Shown: positions 44,894 through 54,659 of the stretch, one piece after another
Layout: the number at the start of each line of letters is the position of its first letter
Position numbering within the stretch: position 1 is the stretch's first letter
DNA from: Bacteroidaceae bacterium
GTDB lineage: Bacteria; Bacteroidota; Bacteroidia; Bacteroidales; Bacteroidaceae
DNA: 64,000 bases
NCBI GenBank assembly: GCA_017940185.1
Contig: JAGAZE010000021.1
Coordinates: forward strand, 54,560-118,559
Reading direction: 5' to 3'
The notes under the pieces: generated by a model
What the model was told of the DNA's origin: nothing
Databases searched by the model: none
Seen by the model: the letters and a program-made list of their open reading frames with translations, nothing else
Translations under genes and position numbers: made by a program

Positions 44894-46561
44894 ATGGATA
44901 AAAGCAGATTAGAATTGCTTCGTCACCAATATGAGCCCCGCCTGCCGATGGCACTGCGCGGCATTGTAGACTACACAGAAGGCGAAGCTACACAAAGCGC
45001 CGGACAGCAGGATGAGATACAAAAGATGTTTCCACACACCTATGGACTGCCCACTATACACTTCCACCAACCCCAGAAGGGAGAGACCGACGTGGCAATG
45101 CCCACCGTCGACTACAACATCGGCGTGCTGCTGAGCGGCGGTCAGGCACCTGGCGGACACAATGTCATCACCGGGCTGTTCGACAAGATGCAGCAACTGG
45201 CACCACAAGCCAAACTCTACGGATTCCTGGGAGGTCCCGACGGACTCGTGAAAGGACAATACCGCGAACTGACGCGCGACATCATCAACGACTATCGCAA
45301 CACGGGCGGTTTCGACATGATAGGAAGCGGACGCACCAAACTGGAAGAAGTGACACAGTTTGAGCAAGCACGTCAGGTGATGGAGAGCCTCAACGTGAAG
45401 GCGCTCGTCATCATTGGCGGCGACGACTCTAACACCAACGCCTGCGTACTGGCCGAATACTATGCCGCACAAGGCATCGACATACGCGTGGTGGGATGTC
45501 CTAAGACCATCGACGGCGACCTGAAGAACAGCGTTATAGAGACCAGTTTCGGTTTCGACACTGCCACAAAAATCTACGCCGAGCTGGTGGGCAACATTGA
45601 GCGCGACTGTCTCTCGGCACACAAGTATTGGCATTTCATCCGTCTGATGGGCCGCAGTGCCAGCCACATTGCTCTGGAGTGTGCACTGCGCTGCCATCCC
45701 AACATTTGCCTAATCTCCGAAGAGGTAGCAGCCAATGACATCTCGCTCAACGACATTGTAGCTCAGATTGCCGACGTAGTGGCACGCCGTGCCGCAAAAG
45801 GCATGAACTACGGAGTGGTGCTTGTGCCAGAAGGTCTTATTGAGTTTGTGCCTGCCATCGGACGACTCATCGCCGAGCTCAACACTATGCTTGCCAACGA
45901 GGGCGACACCCTGCGCGGCCTCACACAGAGCGAGCGACACGACTACCTCATGCAGCACCTCACCGCCGACAACGCACAGACATTCGCCACACTGCCTACC
46001 GATGTAGCCGAGCAGCTGTCGCTCGAACGCGACCCACATGGCAACGTACAAGTGTCGCTCATAGAGACAGAGAAGCTGCTGTCGTTTATGGTAGCCCAGC
46101 AGCTGAAAGAGATGAAGGAGCAAGGGCGCTACAGCGGAAAATTCTCTCCACAGCACCACTTCTTCGGCTACGAAGGACGCTGCGGAGCACCCTCCAACTT
46201 TGACGCCAACTACTGCTACGGTCTCGGCATGTGTGCCATGATGCTCATCGCCCATGGCAAAACAGGATATATGGCCGTGCTCAACCACCTGACCGACACG
46301 CCTGAAGAGTGGTTGGCAGGCGGAGCACCCATTACCATGATGATGAACATGGAGCGCCGCAGCGGAAAGATGAAACCCGTGATAAAGAAGGCATTGGTAG
46401 ACCTTGAGGGCGCACCCTTCCAGCATCTGCAGCGCATGCGCGAAGAGTGGGCAGATACCACAGCCTATCTTTACCCCGGACCTATACAATACTTTGGTCC
46501 GTCGGCACTCACCGACGCACCCACACGCACACTCATAGAAGAGCAAACCACCAACGAATAG
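44894..46561 (+). CDS. pfp: PPi-dependent 6-phosphofructokinase (long form)
   Basis: The 555-residue protein is of the long PFP type. It shows VLLSGGQAPGGHNVI at the phosphate site, VIIGGDDSNTNA where GGDDS marks PPi rather than ATP use, CPKTIDGDLKN with the catalytic Asp, and the fructose-6-phosphate binding LMGRSASHIALECAL. It phosphorylates fructose 6-phosphate with pyrophosphate, reversibly, in glycolysis. A 52-bp gap separates it from the NigD-like gene. PFP is usual in anaerobic Bacteroidota. Confidence 0.96.
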   Translation: MDKSRLELLRHQYEPRLPMALRGIVDYTEGEATQSAGQQDEIQKMFPHTYGLPTIHFHQPQKGETDVAMPTVDYNIGVLLSGGQAPGGHNVITGLFDKMQQLAPQAKLYGFLGGPDGLVKGQYRELTRDIINDYRNTGGFDMIGSGRTKLEEVTQFEQARQVMESLNVKALVIIGGDDSNTNACVLAEYYAAQGIDIRVVGCPKTIDGDLKNSVIETSFGFDTATKIYAELVGNIERDCLSAHKYWHFIRLMGRSASHIALECALRCHPNICLISEEVAANDISLNDIVAQIADVVARRAAKGMNYGVVLVPEGLIEFVPAIGRLIAELNTMLANEGDTLRGLTQSERHDYLMQHLTADNAQTFATLPTDVAEQLSLERDPHGNVQVSLIETEKLLSFMVAQQLKEMKEQGRYSGKFSPQHHFFGYEGRCGAPSNFDANYCYGLGMCAMMLIAHGKTGYMAVLNHLTDTPEEWLAGGAPITMMMNMERRSGKMKPVIKKALVDLEGAPFQHLQRMREEWADTTAYLYPGPIQYFGPSALTDAPTRTLIEEQTTNE

Positions 46562-46588
46562 CACCTCAACGACAGCATTCCAACATAC

Positions 46589-47365
46589 ATGAGCCGAAAG
46601 AAAAGACGACGCAAGATTTGGAAATGGACCATCGGCATGATATGCGCATGCCTGTATGTGTTCGTCTTCTACTACTTCTTCGTCGGCCCTTTCGGCTTTC
46701 GTTGGCATGCCTTGTTTGGCACTCCCGACTATCCCGAGGGTTTCGACATTCACGGCATCGACATCAGCCACCATCAGGGCGACATCGATTGGGATGCCCT
46801 GCACAACGCCATGGTCGCCAAATGCCCCCTGCGCTTCATCCTCGTGAAGGCTACAGAGGGAAAGAGCTATGTTGACCCTAAGTTTAAGGAAAACTTCGTC
46901 CATGCACGCGACTATGGCTACCTGCGTGGTGCCTACCACTACCTAAGCACCAAGAGCACCGCACGCGAACAAGCCGAATTCTTCATCAAGACCGTCCGAC
47001 TGGAAGAGGGCGACCTGCCCCCAGTGCTCGACGTGGAAGAAAGGCCAGCTGACATGAGTCTGCTCGACTTTCAGCGAGAGGTACTCACATGGTTACACCT
47101 CGTAGAAGAACACTATGGAGTGAAACCTATTCTCTACACCTATTATAAATTTAAGGAAAACTACCTTAACGACTCGCGCTTCGACGACTATCCCTTCTGG
47201 ATAGCCCACTACTACGTGCGCCATCTCACCTACGAAGGGGAGTGGAAATTCTGGCAACACACCGATGCCGGACAACTGCCTGGCATAAAGGTCAACGTCG
47301 ACCTCAACGTCTACAACGGCAGTTTCTACGACCTGCAACAGCTCACAATCAAGGAACTGCCCTAA
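46589..47365 (+). CDS. GH25 lysozyme-like muramidase, membrane anchored
   Basis: The 258-residue protein has a very basic N-terminus (MSRKKRRRKIWK) and one membrane span (MICACLYVFVFYYFFVG). The GH25 domain begins GIDISHHQGDIDW, whose Asp is catalytic, continues FILVKATEGKSYVDPKF and RGAYHYLS, and has PVLDVEE with the second catalytic acidic pair. It would cleave peptidoglycan glycan strands from the periplasmic side of the inner membrane. The stop codon shares one base with the start of the addA-like gene, so the two are translationally linked, although their functions are not obviously related. Confidence 0.9.
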   Translation: MSRKKRRRKIWKWTIGMICACLYVFVFYYFFVGPFGFRWHALFGTPDYPEGFDIHGIDISHHQGDIDWDALHNAMVAKCPLRFILVKATEGKSYVDPKFKENFVHARDYGYLRGAYHYLSTKSTAREQAEFFIKTVRLEEGDLPPVLDVEERPADMSLLDFQREVLTWLHLVEEHYGVKPILYTYYKFKENYLNDSRFDDYPFWIAHYYVRHLTYEGEWKFWQHTDAGQLPGIKVNVDLNVYNGSFYDLQQLTIKELP

Positions 47366-50300
47366 TGCCCCACACGCTTTCGTCCCGCCACATGCCCATA
47401 ACAAACAAATACCCCCGCCTCACCGTCTACAAAGCCAGCGCCGGAAGTGGAAAGACATACACACTGGCGCTGCGCTACATACAGCTATTGGTCAATCAGC
47501 CCGACGCGTATCGTCATATCCTGGCTGTCACCTTCACCAACAAAGCCACGGAAGAGATGAAGATGCGCATACTCAAAGAGCTCTACGCCCTGGCGCATGA
47601 CCACCCCGGCAGCCAAAAACTACGCGATACGATGGTGGAGAACTTGGGCATCACTCGCGAGCAGGTGCAGACCAATACGGCAGCGGCGCTCTCACTACTG
47701 CTACACAACTACACGGCATTTAACGTACAGACCATTGACTCGTTTTTCCAAAAGGTGTTGCGCAACTTGGCCCGCGAAATGGGACTCAACGCCATGCCAC
47801 GCGTAGAACTGAAAGACGTGTCGGTGGAAGAGCAGGCTGTCGACCTGCTGTTCCGCTCCCTCACCGACAATGACGAGCGCATGAAGTGGATTACCGACTT
47901 CATCCGTTCGCGCATGAGCGACGACAAAGGGTGGAACGTAGTAAAAGATATTAAAAAGTTTGGCACACAACTGTTCAAAGACGACTACAAGCTACACCGA
48001 CACGCCATCAACAAGGCAATACACCAAGAGGGATTTTTCGAAAACTATAAACGGGAGTTGGAACAACTCATGAACTCCTATGTCAACACCCTGCAAAGTT
48101 ATGGCAGACAGTTTCTGCGTGAGGTAGAGCAACTTGGCCTCAGCGTCGACGACTTCAGCCAAAAGGACAAGGGCGTGGCAGGATTTTTTCAGAAATTGGC
48201 AAAGGGCGACAATCTCGATGAGTTGACCAACTACGCGCGAGCCAAGGAGTGTGCCGCCAATCCTGACAAGTGGGCACCCATAAAGAGCGCTCTACACTCC
48301 ACGATAGCAGCACAGGCATCAGCAAGTTGGATGCAGCTGGCAACAAACGCAATTGAGACACTGGAAGAAGGAAGGCCAGTGATTGGCACAGTGAAGTACA
48401 CACTGAAGAACATGCACCAGCTCCGACTGCTGCAGAGCATCGATGAGATGGTAGATGAGCGGTGCCGCGAACTCAACTGCTTCTTGCTGAGCAACACCCA
48501 GGCACTGCTGCACGACCTGCTCTACAACGCCAACGGACGTTCCACCGACGCGCCATTCATCTTTGAGAAGATTGGCACGCACCTGCGACATATCATGATA
48601 GACGAGTTTCAGGACACTGGCCGTCTGCAATGGATGAACTTCCGCATATTGCTCGAGGAGTGCATGGCTCACGCTGGCAGCCAAAACATCATCGTGGGCG
48701 ATGTGAAACAGAGCATCTACCGTTGGCGTGCCGGCGACTGGCGACTGTTGCAATACCTGAAACAGAATATATCATCACCGCAGCCCGACATCATTGAGGA
48801 TCCATTGAATTTCAACTGGCGCTCCTTCAGTCGCATCATCAACTTCAACAATGCCTTTTTCTCCCTTGCCCGAGAGAAAGAGCAGGAAAACATAAACAAG
48901 GCCCTCGACCTGACTGGGAAGAACGAGCTTTCCGATGCCTATGCCGGGATTCGGCAACAACACACACACCAAACCAAAGAGGGAGGCTATGTGAGCATAC
49001 AACTGCTGAATAAAGAGCACTATAAAGAGCGCACGCTCGACATGCTGACAACAGAGATACAACACCTGATAGATAATGGTGTACCCGCTACCCACATCGC
49101 CATCCTGTGCCGCCGCAACAGCGAGTTGGCACTCGTGGCAGCACATCTGTCGCAGCAACTGCCCGACGTGCCGCTCATAGCACGCGATGCCTTCCGACTC
49201 AACACCTCGATCGCCGTGCTCACCATCGTGGAAGCCATGCGACTGCTGCAACAGCCATGGAACATGCCAACACTGGCACTGCTCGTGATGACCTATCGGC
49301 AACACGTGCTGCACCAACCCTGCCGCGAGGCATTCATCAACGCCGACCTACACCAGCGACGTCAGCTGCTGCCCAAGGACTATATAGAAAAGGAAGATGT
49401 CATGCGGGGGATGCCACTCTACGACCTGGCTGAATACATCTACACCACGTTCCAGCTACACCGACTCACCGAAGAGAGCGCCTACGTGTGCGCCTTCTTC
49501 GACATGCTGCAAAACTATGTGAGCACCAACACCGCCGACATCAACGCCTTTCTCACTGCATGGGACGACTATCTATGCCTGGAAAAGGTGAGCACAGCGC
49601 AACACAACGGCATACAATTTCTTACAATCCACACCAGCAAAGGACTGGAGTTTCCCTACGTGTTTATGCCCTTCACCGACTGGCGAGAGAGCAACAGCAA
49701 TCAGGAAATACTGTGGTGTGAACCGCAGACAGAACCTTTCAATCAGTTGCCCGTCATACCACTCACGCTCACAGCCAAACTCAAGAACAGCATCTACGCC
49801 AACGACTACAAGGAAGAAGAACTGCAACACTGCATAGATCGGCTCAACCTGCTATACGTGGGATTCACACGTGCTCGCAACGCACTCTATGTCAGCGGCA
49901 GGAGCGACGAAAAGCTGTCGAGAAGCTCACTGATAAAAGAAGTGCTTGACGCATGGCAACAGACTGACAGCACCGCTGCGGAACAGGCTGACGTAGAGAA
50001 AACGCTTGCCGGAGATTACTCAATCACTGAAAATACCACAGGCGACCAACAGTGCCTCAGCTTTGAATACGGCACACGCCCCTTCACGGAAGACAACAAA
50101 GATACCGACTGCCACACTCCTTCCGACACTGACAAAGAATCAAGCTACAATCCCTTCAACGCCCAGAGCGAAGAGCTGTCGCTGACCATCACACCACAGC
50201 AGGCGAATGTCAGTTTCCGACAGAGCAACGACAGCCTGCGCTTCGTCGGACACGACACCATCGACCCGCAGCAACAGCACTACATAGAGCGTGGCAAAGT

Positions 50301-50727
50301 GCTCCACTACGTCTTCTCGCGCATACGAACCCTCGACGACACCGACACCATCCTGCGCGAGCTACAAGCAGAAGGCGTGCTCAACAGAGAGGGATTATCC
50401 TACGATGCCACAAGCAAGATGATACGCTCGGCACTCAAGAATTCAACCGTGGCAGCATGGTTTGCACCCCATCAACACATCATCAATGAGCGGACTATCA
50501 CTACACGCGACCCAAAAAGCGGACGCATACACCACATACGCCCCGACCGAGTGATGGTAGACGGACACAATGCCACAGTGGTAGACTTCAAGTTTGGCAA
50601 AGAAGACTCCGACCACCGCGATCAGGTGCGCAGATACATGGAGTGTCTGCAAGAAATGGGATACACACACGTGGAAGGCTATCTATGGTATGTCTATCAA
50701 AACCATGTAATCCCTGTCAACACGTAA
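47365..50727 (+). CDS. UvrD-type helicase/nuclease, AddA-like
   Basis: Starting at the ATG overlapping the lysozyme stop (or at 47392), the protein has 1,120 residues. The superfamily 1A helicase motifs are clear: KASAGSGKTYTL with Lys30, TFTNKATEEMK, IDEFQDTGRLQW, VGDVKQSIYRWR, IHTSKGLEFPYVF and YVGFTRARNALYVS. The C-terminal PD-(D/E)XK nuclease part has ATVVDFKFGKE. With the next gene it forms an AddAB-type complex for processing double-strand breaks before RecA loading. An in-frame extension further upstream overlaps the lysozyme gene and is rejected. Confidence 0.92.
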   Translation: MPHTLSSRHMPITNKYPRLTVYKASAGSGKTYTLALRYIQLLVNQPDAYRHILAVTFTNKATEEMKMRILKELYALAHDHPGSQKLRDTMVENLGITREQVQTNTAAALSLLLHNYTAFNVQTIDSFFQKVLRNLAREMGLNAMPRVELKDVSVEEQAVDLLFRSLTDNDERMKWITDFIRSRMSDDKGWNVVKDIKKFGTQLFKDDYKLHRHAINKAIHQEGFFENYKRELEQLMNSYVNTLQSYGRQFLREVEQLGLSVDDFSQKDKGVAGFFQKLAKGDNLDELTNYARAKECAANPDKWAPIKSALHSTIAAQASASWMQLATNAIETLEEGRPVIGTVKYTLKNMHQLRLLQSIDEMVDERCRELNCFLLSNTQALLHDLLYNANGRSTDAPFIFEKIGTHLRHIMIDEFQDTGRLQWMNFRILLEECMAHAGSQNIIVGDVKQSIYRWRAGDWRLLQYLKQNISSPQPDIIEDPLNFNWRSFSRIINFNNAFFSLAREKEQENINKALDLTGKNELSDAYAGIRQQHTHQTKEGGYVSIQLLNKEHYKERTLDMLTTEIQHLIDNGVPATHIAILCRRNSELALVAAHLSQQLPDVPLIARDAFRLNTSIAVLTIVEAMRLLQQPWNMPTLALLVMTYRQHVLHQPCREAFINADLHQRRQLLPKDYIEKEDVMRGMPLYDLAEYIYTTFQLHRLTEESAYVCAFFDMLQNYVSTNTADINAFLTAWDDYLCLEKVSTAQHNGIQFLTIHTSKGLEFPYVFMPFTDWRESNSNQEILWCEPQTEPFNQLPVIPLTLTAKLKNSIYANDYKEEELQHCIDRLNLLYVGFTRARNALYVSGRSDEKLSRSSLIKEVLDAWQQTDSTAAEQADVEKTLAGDYSITENTTGDQQCLSFEYGTRPFTEDNKDTDCHTPSDTDKESSYNPFNAQSEELSLTITPQQANVSFRQSNDSLRFVGHDTIDPQQQHYIERGKVLHYVFSRIRTLDDTDTILRELQAEGVLNREGLSYDATSKMIRSALKNSTVAAWFAPHQHIINERTITTRDPKSGRIHHIRPDRVMVDGHNATVVDFKFGKEDSDHRDQVRRYMECLQEMGYTHVEGYLWYVYQNHVIPVNT

Positions 50728-50769
50728 ATAATCTCCCCCCACCCTACCCACACCAACATCTTCCCCCTC

Positions 50770-53700
50770 ATGCCCGATACATTCCTTCACCATGTGGCCT
50801 GCGATCTGCGTCAGCGTTTCGGCACCAATTTTCACGATGTAGCCATCGTGTTTCCCAACAAGCGTGCCGGCCTCTTTCTCGAGCCCTCACTGCTGCAAGG
50901 CATCGACACGGCGATATGGAGTCCGCGCTATCTCACCATCAGCGAGCTGTTTCATTTGCTGTCGCCCCTGCACAGCGCCGACGAGTTGCTGCTGTTGGCC
51001 AAGCTACACCAGTGCTACGCCCAATGCACAGACACCGAAGAAACGTTTGATGCCTTTCTCAGTTGGGGACAGGTGCTGATGGCCGACTTCGACGACATCG
51101 ACAAGCACTTGGCCGATGCTGAAGCGGTGTTCAGCAATGTCAGCAACCTACACGAACTCGATAGCGTGGCCTATCTCAACGAGGAGCAGAAACAACGCAT
51201 AGCAGATTTTTTTTCCGACTTTTCAGAAAATCAGGAGTCGCGCCTGCAACAACGCTTCCTGCATGTGTGGTGCCAACTGGGCACTGTCTATGAGCGATTC
51301 ACCTCACAACTCATCGACGAAGGCATAGGCTATGAGGGGCTGCTGCAACGGCAGACAATAGACCACGACAATGAAGGACAGGGCATTGCCGGCAAACTGC
51401 AATCCATAGCCCGACACTTTGTGTTTGTGGGGTTTAATTTGCTGCAACCCGTAGAGCGTAAACTCCTGCAAATCGTCGGACAACACTGCGGCACTCTGTT
51501 CTACTGGGACTATGACGTGTACTATCTCAACAATGGGCACGAAGCTGGCGAAAGCATACGCGAAAACATGCAACTCTTCGGCAATGCGCTCAACGACGCT
51601 GCACAGGAGGTGTACGACAACTTCCGCCGCGAGAAGGACATCACCCTCATCAGTGCACCATCTGAAAATATGTTGGCACGCTATGCCACGCAATGGCTCA
51701 CACAAGAGGTGGCCAACGGCCTGACACCCTTCCCTCCCAACACCGCCATTGTGCTGTGCAACGAAAGTTTGTTGCCTGCCGTAGTGCACGCCTTACCCAC
51801 ACACATGGTCGACAGCAACATCACCATAGGCTATCTGCTGGCAGAAACCAGTATAGCATCCCTGCTGCAAAACCTGCTGCTCTACTATCATCATGGCACC
51901 ACACGCAATCAGCAACGGTTGCGACTGAAATATGTATTGCCACTGCTGGCACACCCGCTCACGCAACTGGCAGCGGAGACAGCCACCACCCTACTGACCA
52001 CGCTGCAGGAGGAATATGGCTTTTTCCCACCACATGAGGCGGTGACAGCCAACGACGAGGTGCTCACCACCATCTTCACCCTGCCACAGCAACAAAGCAA
52101 CGAGACTGAGCAACTGCTCGCCCTGTCGGCATGGCTGCTCACCATCGTGGAAACAATAGCACGGCGCATCGGCAATATGCCACAGGCCGAACCTCTCAAC
52201 AACGAGGCTCTGTTCAAGGCACACTCCCTGCTCACACGACTCGACAACCTGGTGGCATCAGGAGCTGTCACCATCAGCATCTACACATACGAGCAGGTGC
52301 TGCGCAAGCTAATAGCACAGACGTCCATACCCTTCAGCGGCGAACCTGCCATCGGCCTGCAGGTGATGGGAATGCTGGAGACGCGCAACCTCGACTTCGA
52401 CAACATTTTACTGCTGAGCTGTCAGGACCAAAACCTTCCCAAGGGCGGCAACGATATTTCCTACATTCCCTACCTGTTGCGGAAAGCCTTCGCACTCACC
52501 ACGCACGAGCACAAGGAAAGCATGCAGAGCTATTACTTCTACAGGCTGCTGCAACGCGCCAAAAAAGTCACCCTGGCCTACTGCGACGCTGCTACAGGCA
52601 TGTCGAATGGTGAGATGAGCCGCTTTATCCTCCAACTGCTCACCGAGAGTCCGCACCGCTTGCGGCTACTGACCCTCACCAACAACGTCGCCCTGGAACC
52701 CTTCTTGCCTGCCGACGTAGAAAAGACGCCTGCCATTACACAACTGCTGGCGAAATTCGACAACTTCTCACCAACGGGCATCAATCGCTATCTCGACTGC
52801 CCGCGACGATTCTTCTACGAATATGTGGCAGGCATACGCCAACCCGACGACACCGACGAAGACAATATCGACCAGCGCATATTCGGCACACTCTTCCACG
52901 AGGTGATGGAAACGCTCTACCACCCCTTCCTGGAGCGACACCACCCCGTCACACGCGAATATCTCAACCGGCTGCAGAACAATCCGCACATCATCGACGA
53001 TGCCATCGACGATGCCATCAGCAAGGAACTGGGAGGCTCGCGCCACAAAGCGCACAAAGAGGCGATGACCTACAGCGGCACACTGCTCATCATACGCAAG
53101 GTGCTCAAGCAATATACCTGTCAGCTGCTGCACACCGACAGTCTGCACGCACCGTTCTATATACTTGGACTGGAGCAGCAGGTGGCCATGCCGCTCACCC
53201 TGCCGGCAGGCTGCACGCCAAAGAGTGTGCACCTGAAGGGCGTCATCGACCGACTCGATGCTCACATCGACGCCAACGGACAGATACACCTGCGCGTGGT
53301 CGACTATAAGACTGGACGACCTCAGCAGAAGAACGACTGCAATATTGCCGACATGTTCGACCACGAGAAGGACGGACACATCAAAGGCTATCTTCTGCAG
53401 ACATGTATCTATAGCATGATGGTGCAGCACTGTCTCTCCAACGGCACCCTACCCCTCGGCACTCTACTGCCCGGTACCACTCCCGAACAGCAACGCAATG
53501 CCACCATACAGCCGGCTCTGCTCTTCATACGACAATTCAACGAAGAGAACAGCAACCCTATACTGCAAATCAACAAGCAGCCTGTAACCGACATCAGGCA
53601 GCACGTCGACGAACTGAAAGAGGGTCTGAGCCAACGGTTTGCCGAGATGTTTGATGCCACCAAGCCCTACCGGGCCCGCCCCGACGACAAACAATGCAGA

Positions 53701-53805
53701 AACTGCCACTGCTATGCGCTGTGCAACTTCAGCAAGGAGAACGCCCGCCCCGCCTCGCCGACCACCCACAGTCTAAATGACGCCGATGCCCGAGAAGAGC
53801 AATAA
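50770..53805 (+). CDS. PD-(D/E)XK nuclease superfamily protein, AddB-like
   Basis: This 1,011-residue protein follows the AddA-like gene by 42 bp. Its helicase-like N-terminus is degenerate: the Walker A position reads PNKRAGLFLEP with no GKT. The C-terminal nuclease has NRYLDCPRRFFYEYVAG, the catalytic VVDYKTGRPQQ, and a closing Cys cluster CRNCHCYALC; together with the earlier Cys these match the iron-sulfur cluster arrangement of AddB. It would supply the second nuclease strand activity and structural scaffold of an AddAB enzyme. Confidence 0.88.
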   Translation: MPDTFLHHVACDLRQRFGTNFHDVAIVFPNKRAGLFLEPSLLQGIDTAIWSPRYLTISELFHLLSPLHSADELLLLAKLHQCYAQCTDTEETFDAFLSWGQVLMADFDDIDKHLADAEAVFSNVSNLHELDSVAYLNEEQKQRIADFFSDFSENQESRLQQRFLHVWCQLGTVYERFTSQLIDEGIGYEGLLQRQTIDHDNEGQGIAGKLQSIARHFVFVGFNLLQPVERKLLQIVGQHCGTLFYWDYDVYYLNNGHEAGESIRENMQLFGNALNDAAQEVYDNFRREKDITLISAPSENMLARYATQWLTQEVANGLTPFPPNTAIVLCNESLLPAVVHALPTHMVDSNITIGYLLAETSIASLLQNLLLYYHHGTTRNQQRLRLKYVLPLLAHPLTQLAAETATTLLTTLQEEYGFFPPHEAVTANDEVLTTIFTLPQQQSNETEQLLALSAWLLTIVETIARRIGNMPQAEPLNNEALFKAHSLLTRLDNLVASGAVTISIYTYEQVLRKLIAQTSIPFSGEPAIGLQVMGMLETRNLDFDNILLLSCQDQNLPKGGNDISYIPYLLRKAFALTTHEHKESMQSYYFYRLLQRAKKVTLAYCDAATGMSNGEMSRFILQLLTESPHRLRLLTLTNNVALEPFLPADVEKTPAITQLLAKFDNFSPTGINRYLDCPRRFFYEYVAGIRQPDDTDEDNIDQRIFGTLFHEVMETLYHPFLERHHPVTREYLNRLQNNPHIIDDAIDDAISKELGGSRHKAHKEAMTYSGTLLIIRKVLKQYTCQLLHTDSLHAPFYILGLEQQVAMPLTLPAGCTPKSVHLKGVIDRLDAHIDANGQIHLRVVDYKTGRPQQKNDCNIADMFDHEKDGHIKGYLLQTCIYSMMVQHCLSNGTLPLGTLLPGTTPEQQRNATIQPALLFIRQFNEENSNPILQINKQPVTDIRQHVDELKEGLSQRFAEMFDATKPYRARPDDKQCRNCHCYALCNFSKENARPASPTTHSLNDADAREEQ

Positions 53806-53853
53806 AATCGGTTGCCGAGCGTTATATTTACACACTATCAGCCTCCACACACC

Positions 53854-54648
53854 ATGTACCTATCTTTCCTTCTTCGCCCCCACGTCAGCCAGCGGCCACT
53901 CCACCTGTTGGCCATGCTGCTGTGGCTCAGCATTCCGCTCTCATCCTATGCCGCACCACCAGTGTCGCCCACAACCTCCATACCTGCTGTGGAGCGCAGC
54001 CTCGACGAACCTTACATCAGTCCTACGTTCATTTATGTGAACGAAGAGGGCGTGGAAGAGACGGCCACGGAATACACTGGTTCGGCACCCTTCACCGCCA
54101 CACTCAAGGCCAATGCACACAACACTGAGGGATGGACAACTCACTACGAGTGGCGCATCATGCGCGAGGGCGACGACACGCCGTTCCTCGTGCGCTATGA
54201 GGAAGACACCGAGGTGGAGTTCCGAAAGGCTGGCTCCTACTCCATATATCTCTATGCCACCTTCACACAAGGCAAAGACACAGTGGCCTACACCGAAGAG
54301 TATTGGGCATACGAGTCGCCCATGCGCATCAACATTGGCGAAAGCAAACTCGACATGCCCAATGCCTTCTCGCCCAATAACGATGGCATCAACGACGTGT
54401 ATAAGGCCAAAGAAGGTTACAAGAGCATCGTAGAATTTCACGCCTACATCTTCAACCGCTGGGGGCAGAAGGTGTATGAGTGGACCGATCCCGCAGGCGG
54501 ATGGGACGGCACCTTCAACGGGCAGGAAGCCAAACAGGGCGTCTACTTCGTGCTGGTGAAAGCCAAGGGCGCCGACGGACGCACATACAACATCCGCAAA
54601 GACGTCAACCTGCTGCGAGGATACACCGAAACCACCAACCGGCAATAA
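53854..54648 (+). CDS. T9SS type B surface protein (gliding motility-type C-terminus)
   Basis: The start at ATG 53854 gives 264 residues with a signal peptide ending SSYAA. The middle part has a PKD-like look (APFTATLKANAHNTEGWTTHYEW, FRKAGSYSIYLYATF). The C-terminal 90 residues match the CHU_C/gliding motility-associated sorting domain: MPNAFSPNNDGINDVYKAK, FHAYIFNRWGQKVYEW, GWDGTFNGQEAKQGVYFVLVKA, ending DVNLLRG. This is a type B signal for the type IX secretion system. The gene is placed between addB and uvrA-like genes, an unrelated setting. Confidence 0.87.
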   Translation: MYLSFLLRPHVSQRPLHLLAMLLWLSIPLSSYAAPPVSPTTSIPAVERSLDEPYISPTFIYVNEEGVEETATEYTGSAPFTATLKANAHNTEGWTTHYEWRIMREGDDTPFLVRYEEDTEVEFRKAGSYSIYLYATFTQGKDTVAYTEEYWAYESPMRINIGESKLDMPNAFSPNNDGINDVYKAKEGYKSIVEFHAYIFNRWGQKVYEWTDPAGGWDGTFNGQEAKQGVYFVLVKAKGADGRTYNIRKDVNLLRGYTETTNRQ

Positions 54649-54659
54649 CCCCCCACACC

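Noticed and set aside
45710-46939. Open frame antisense to pfp and the lysozyme gene
   Set aside because: It spans two real genes and has no protein features.
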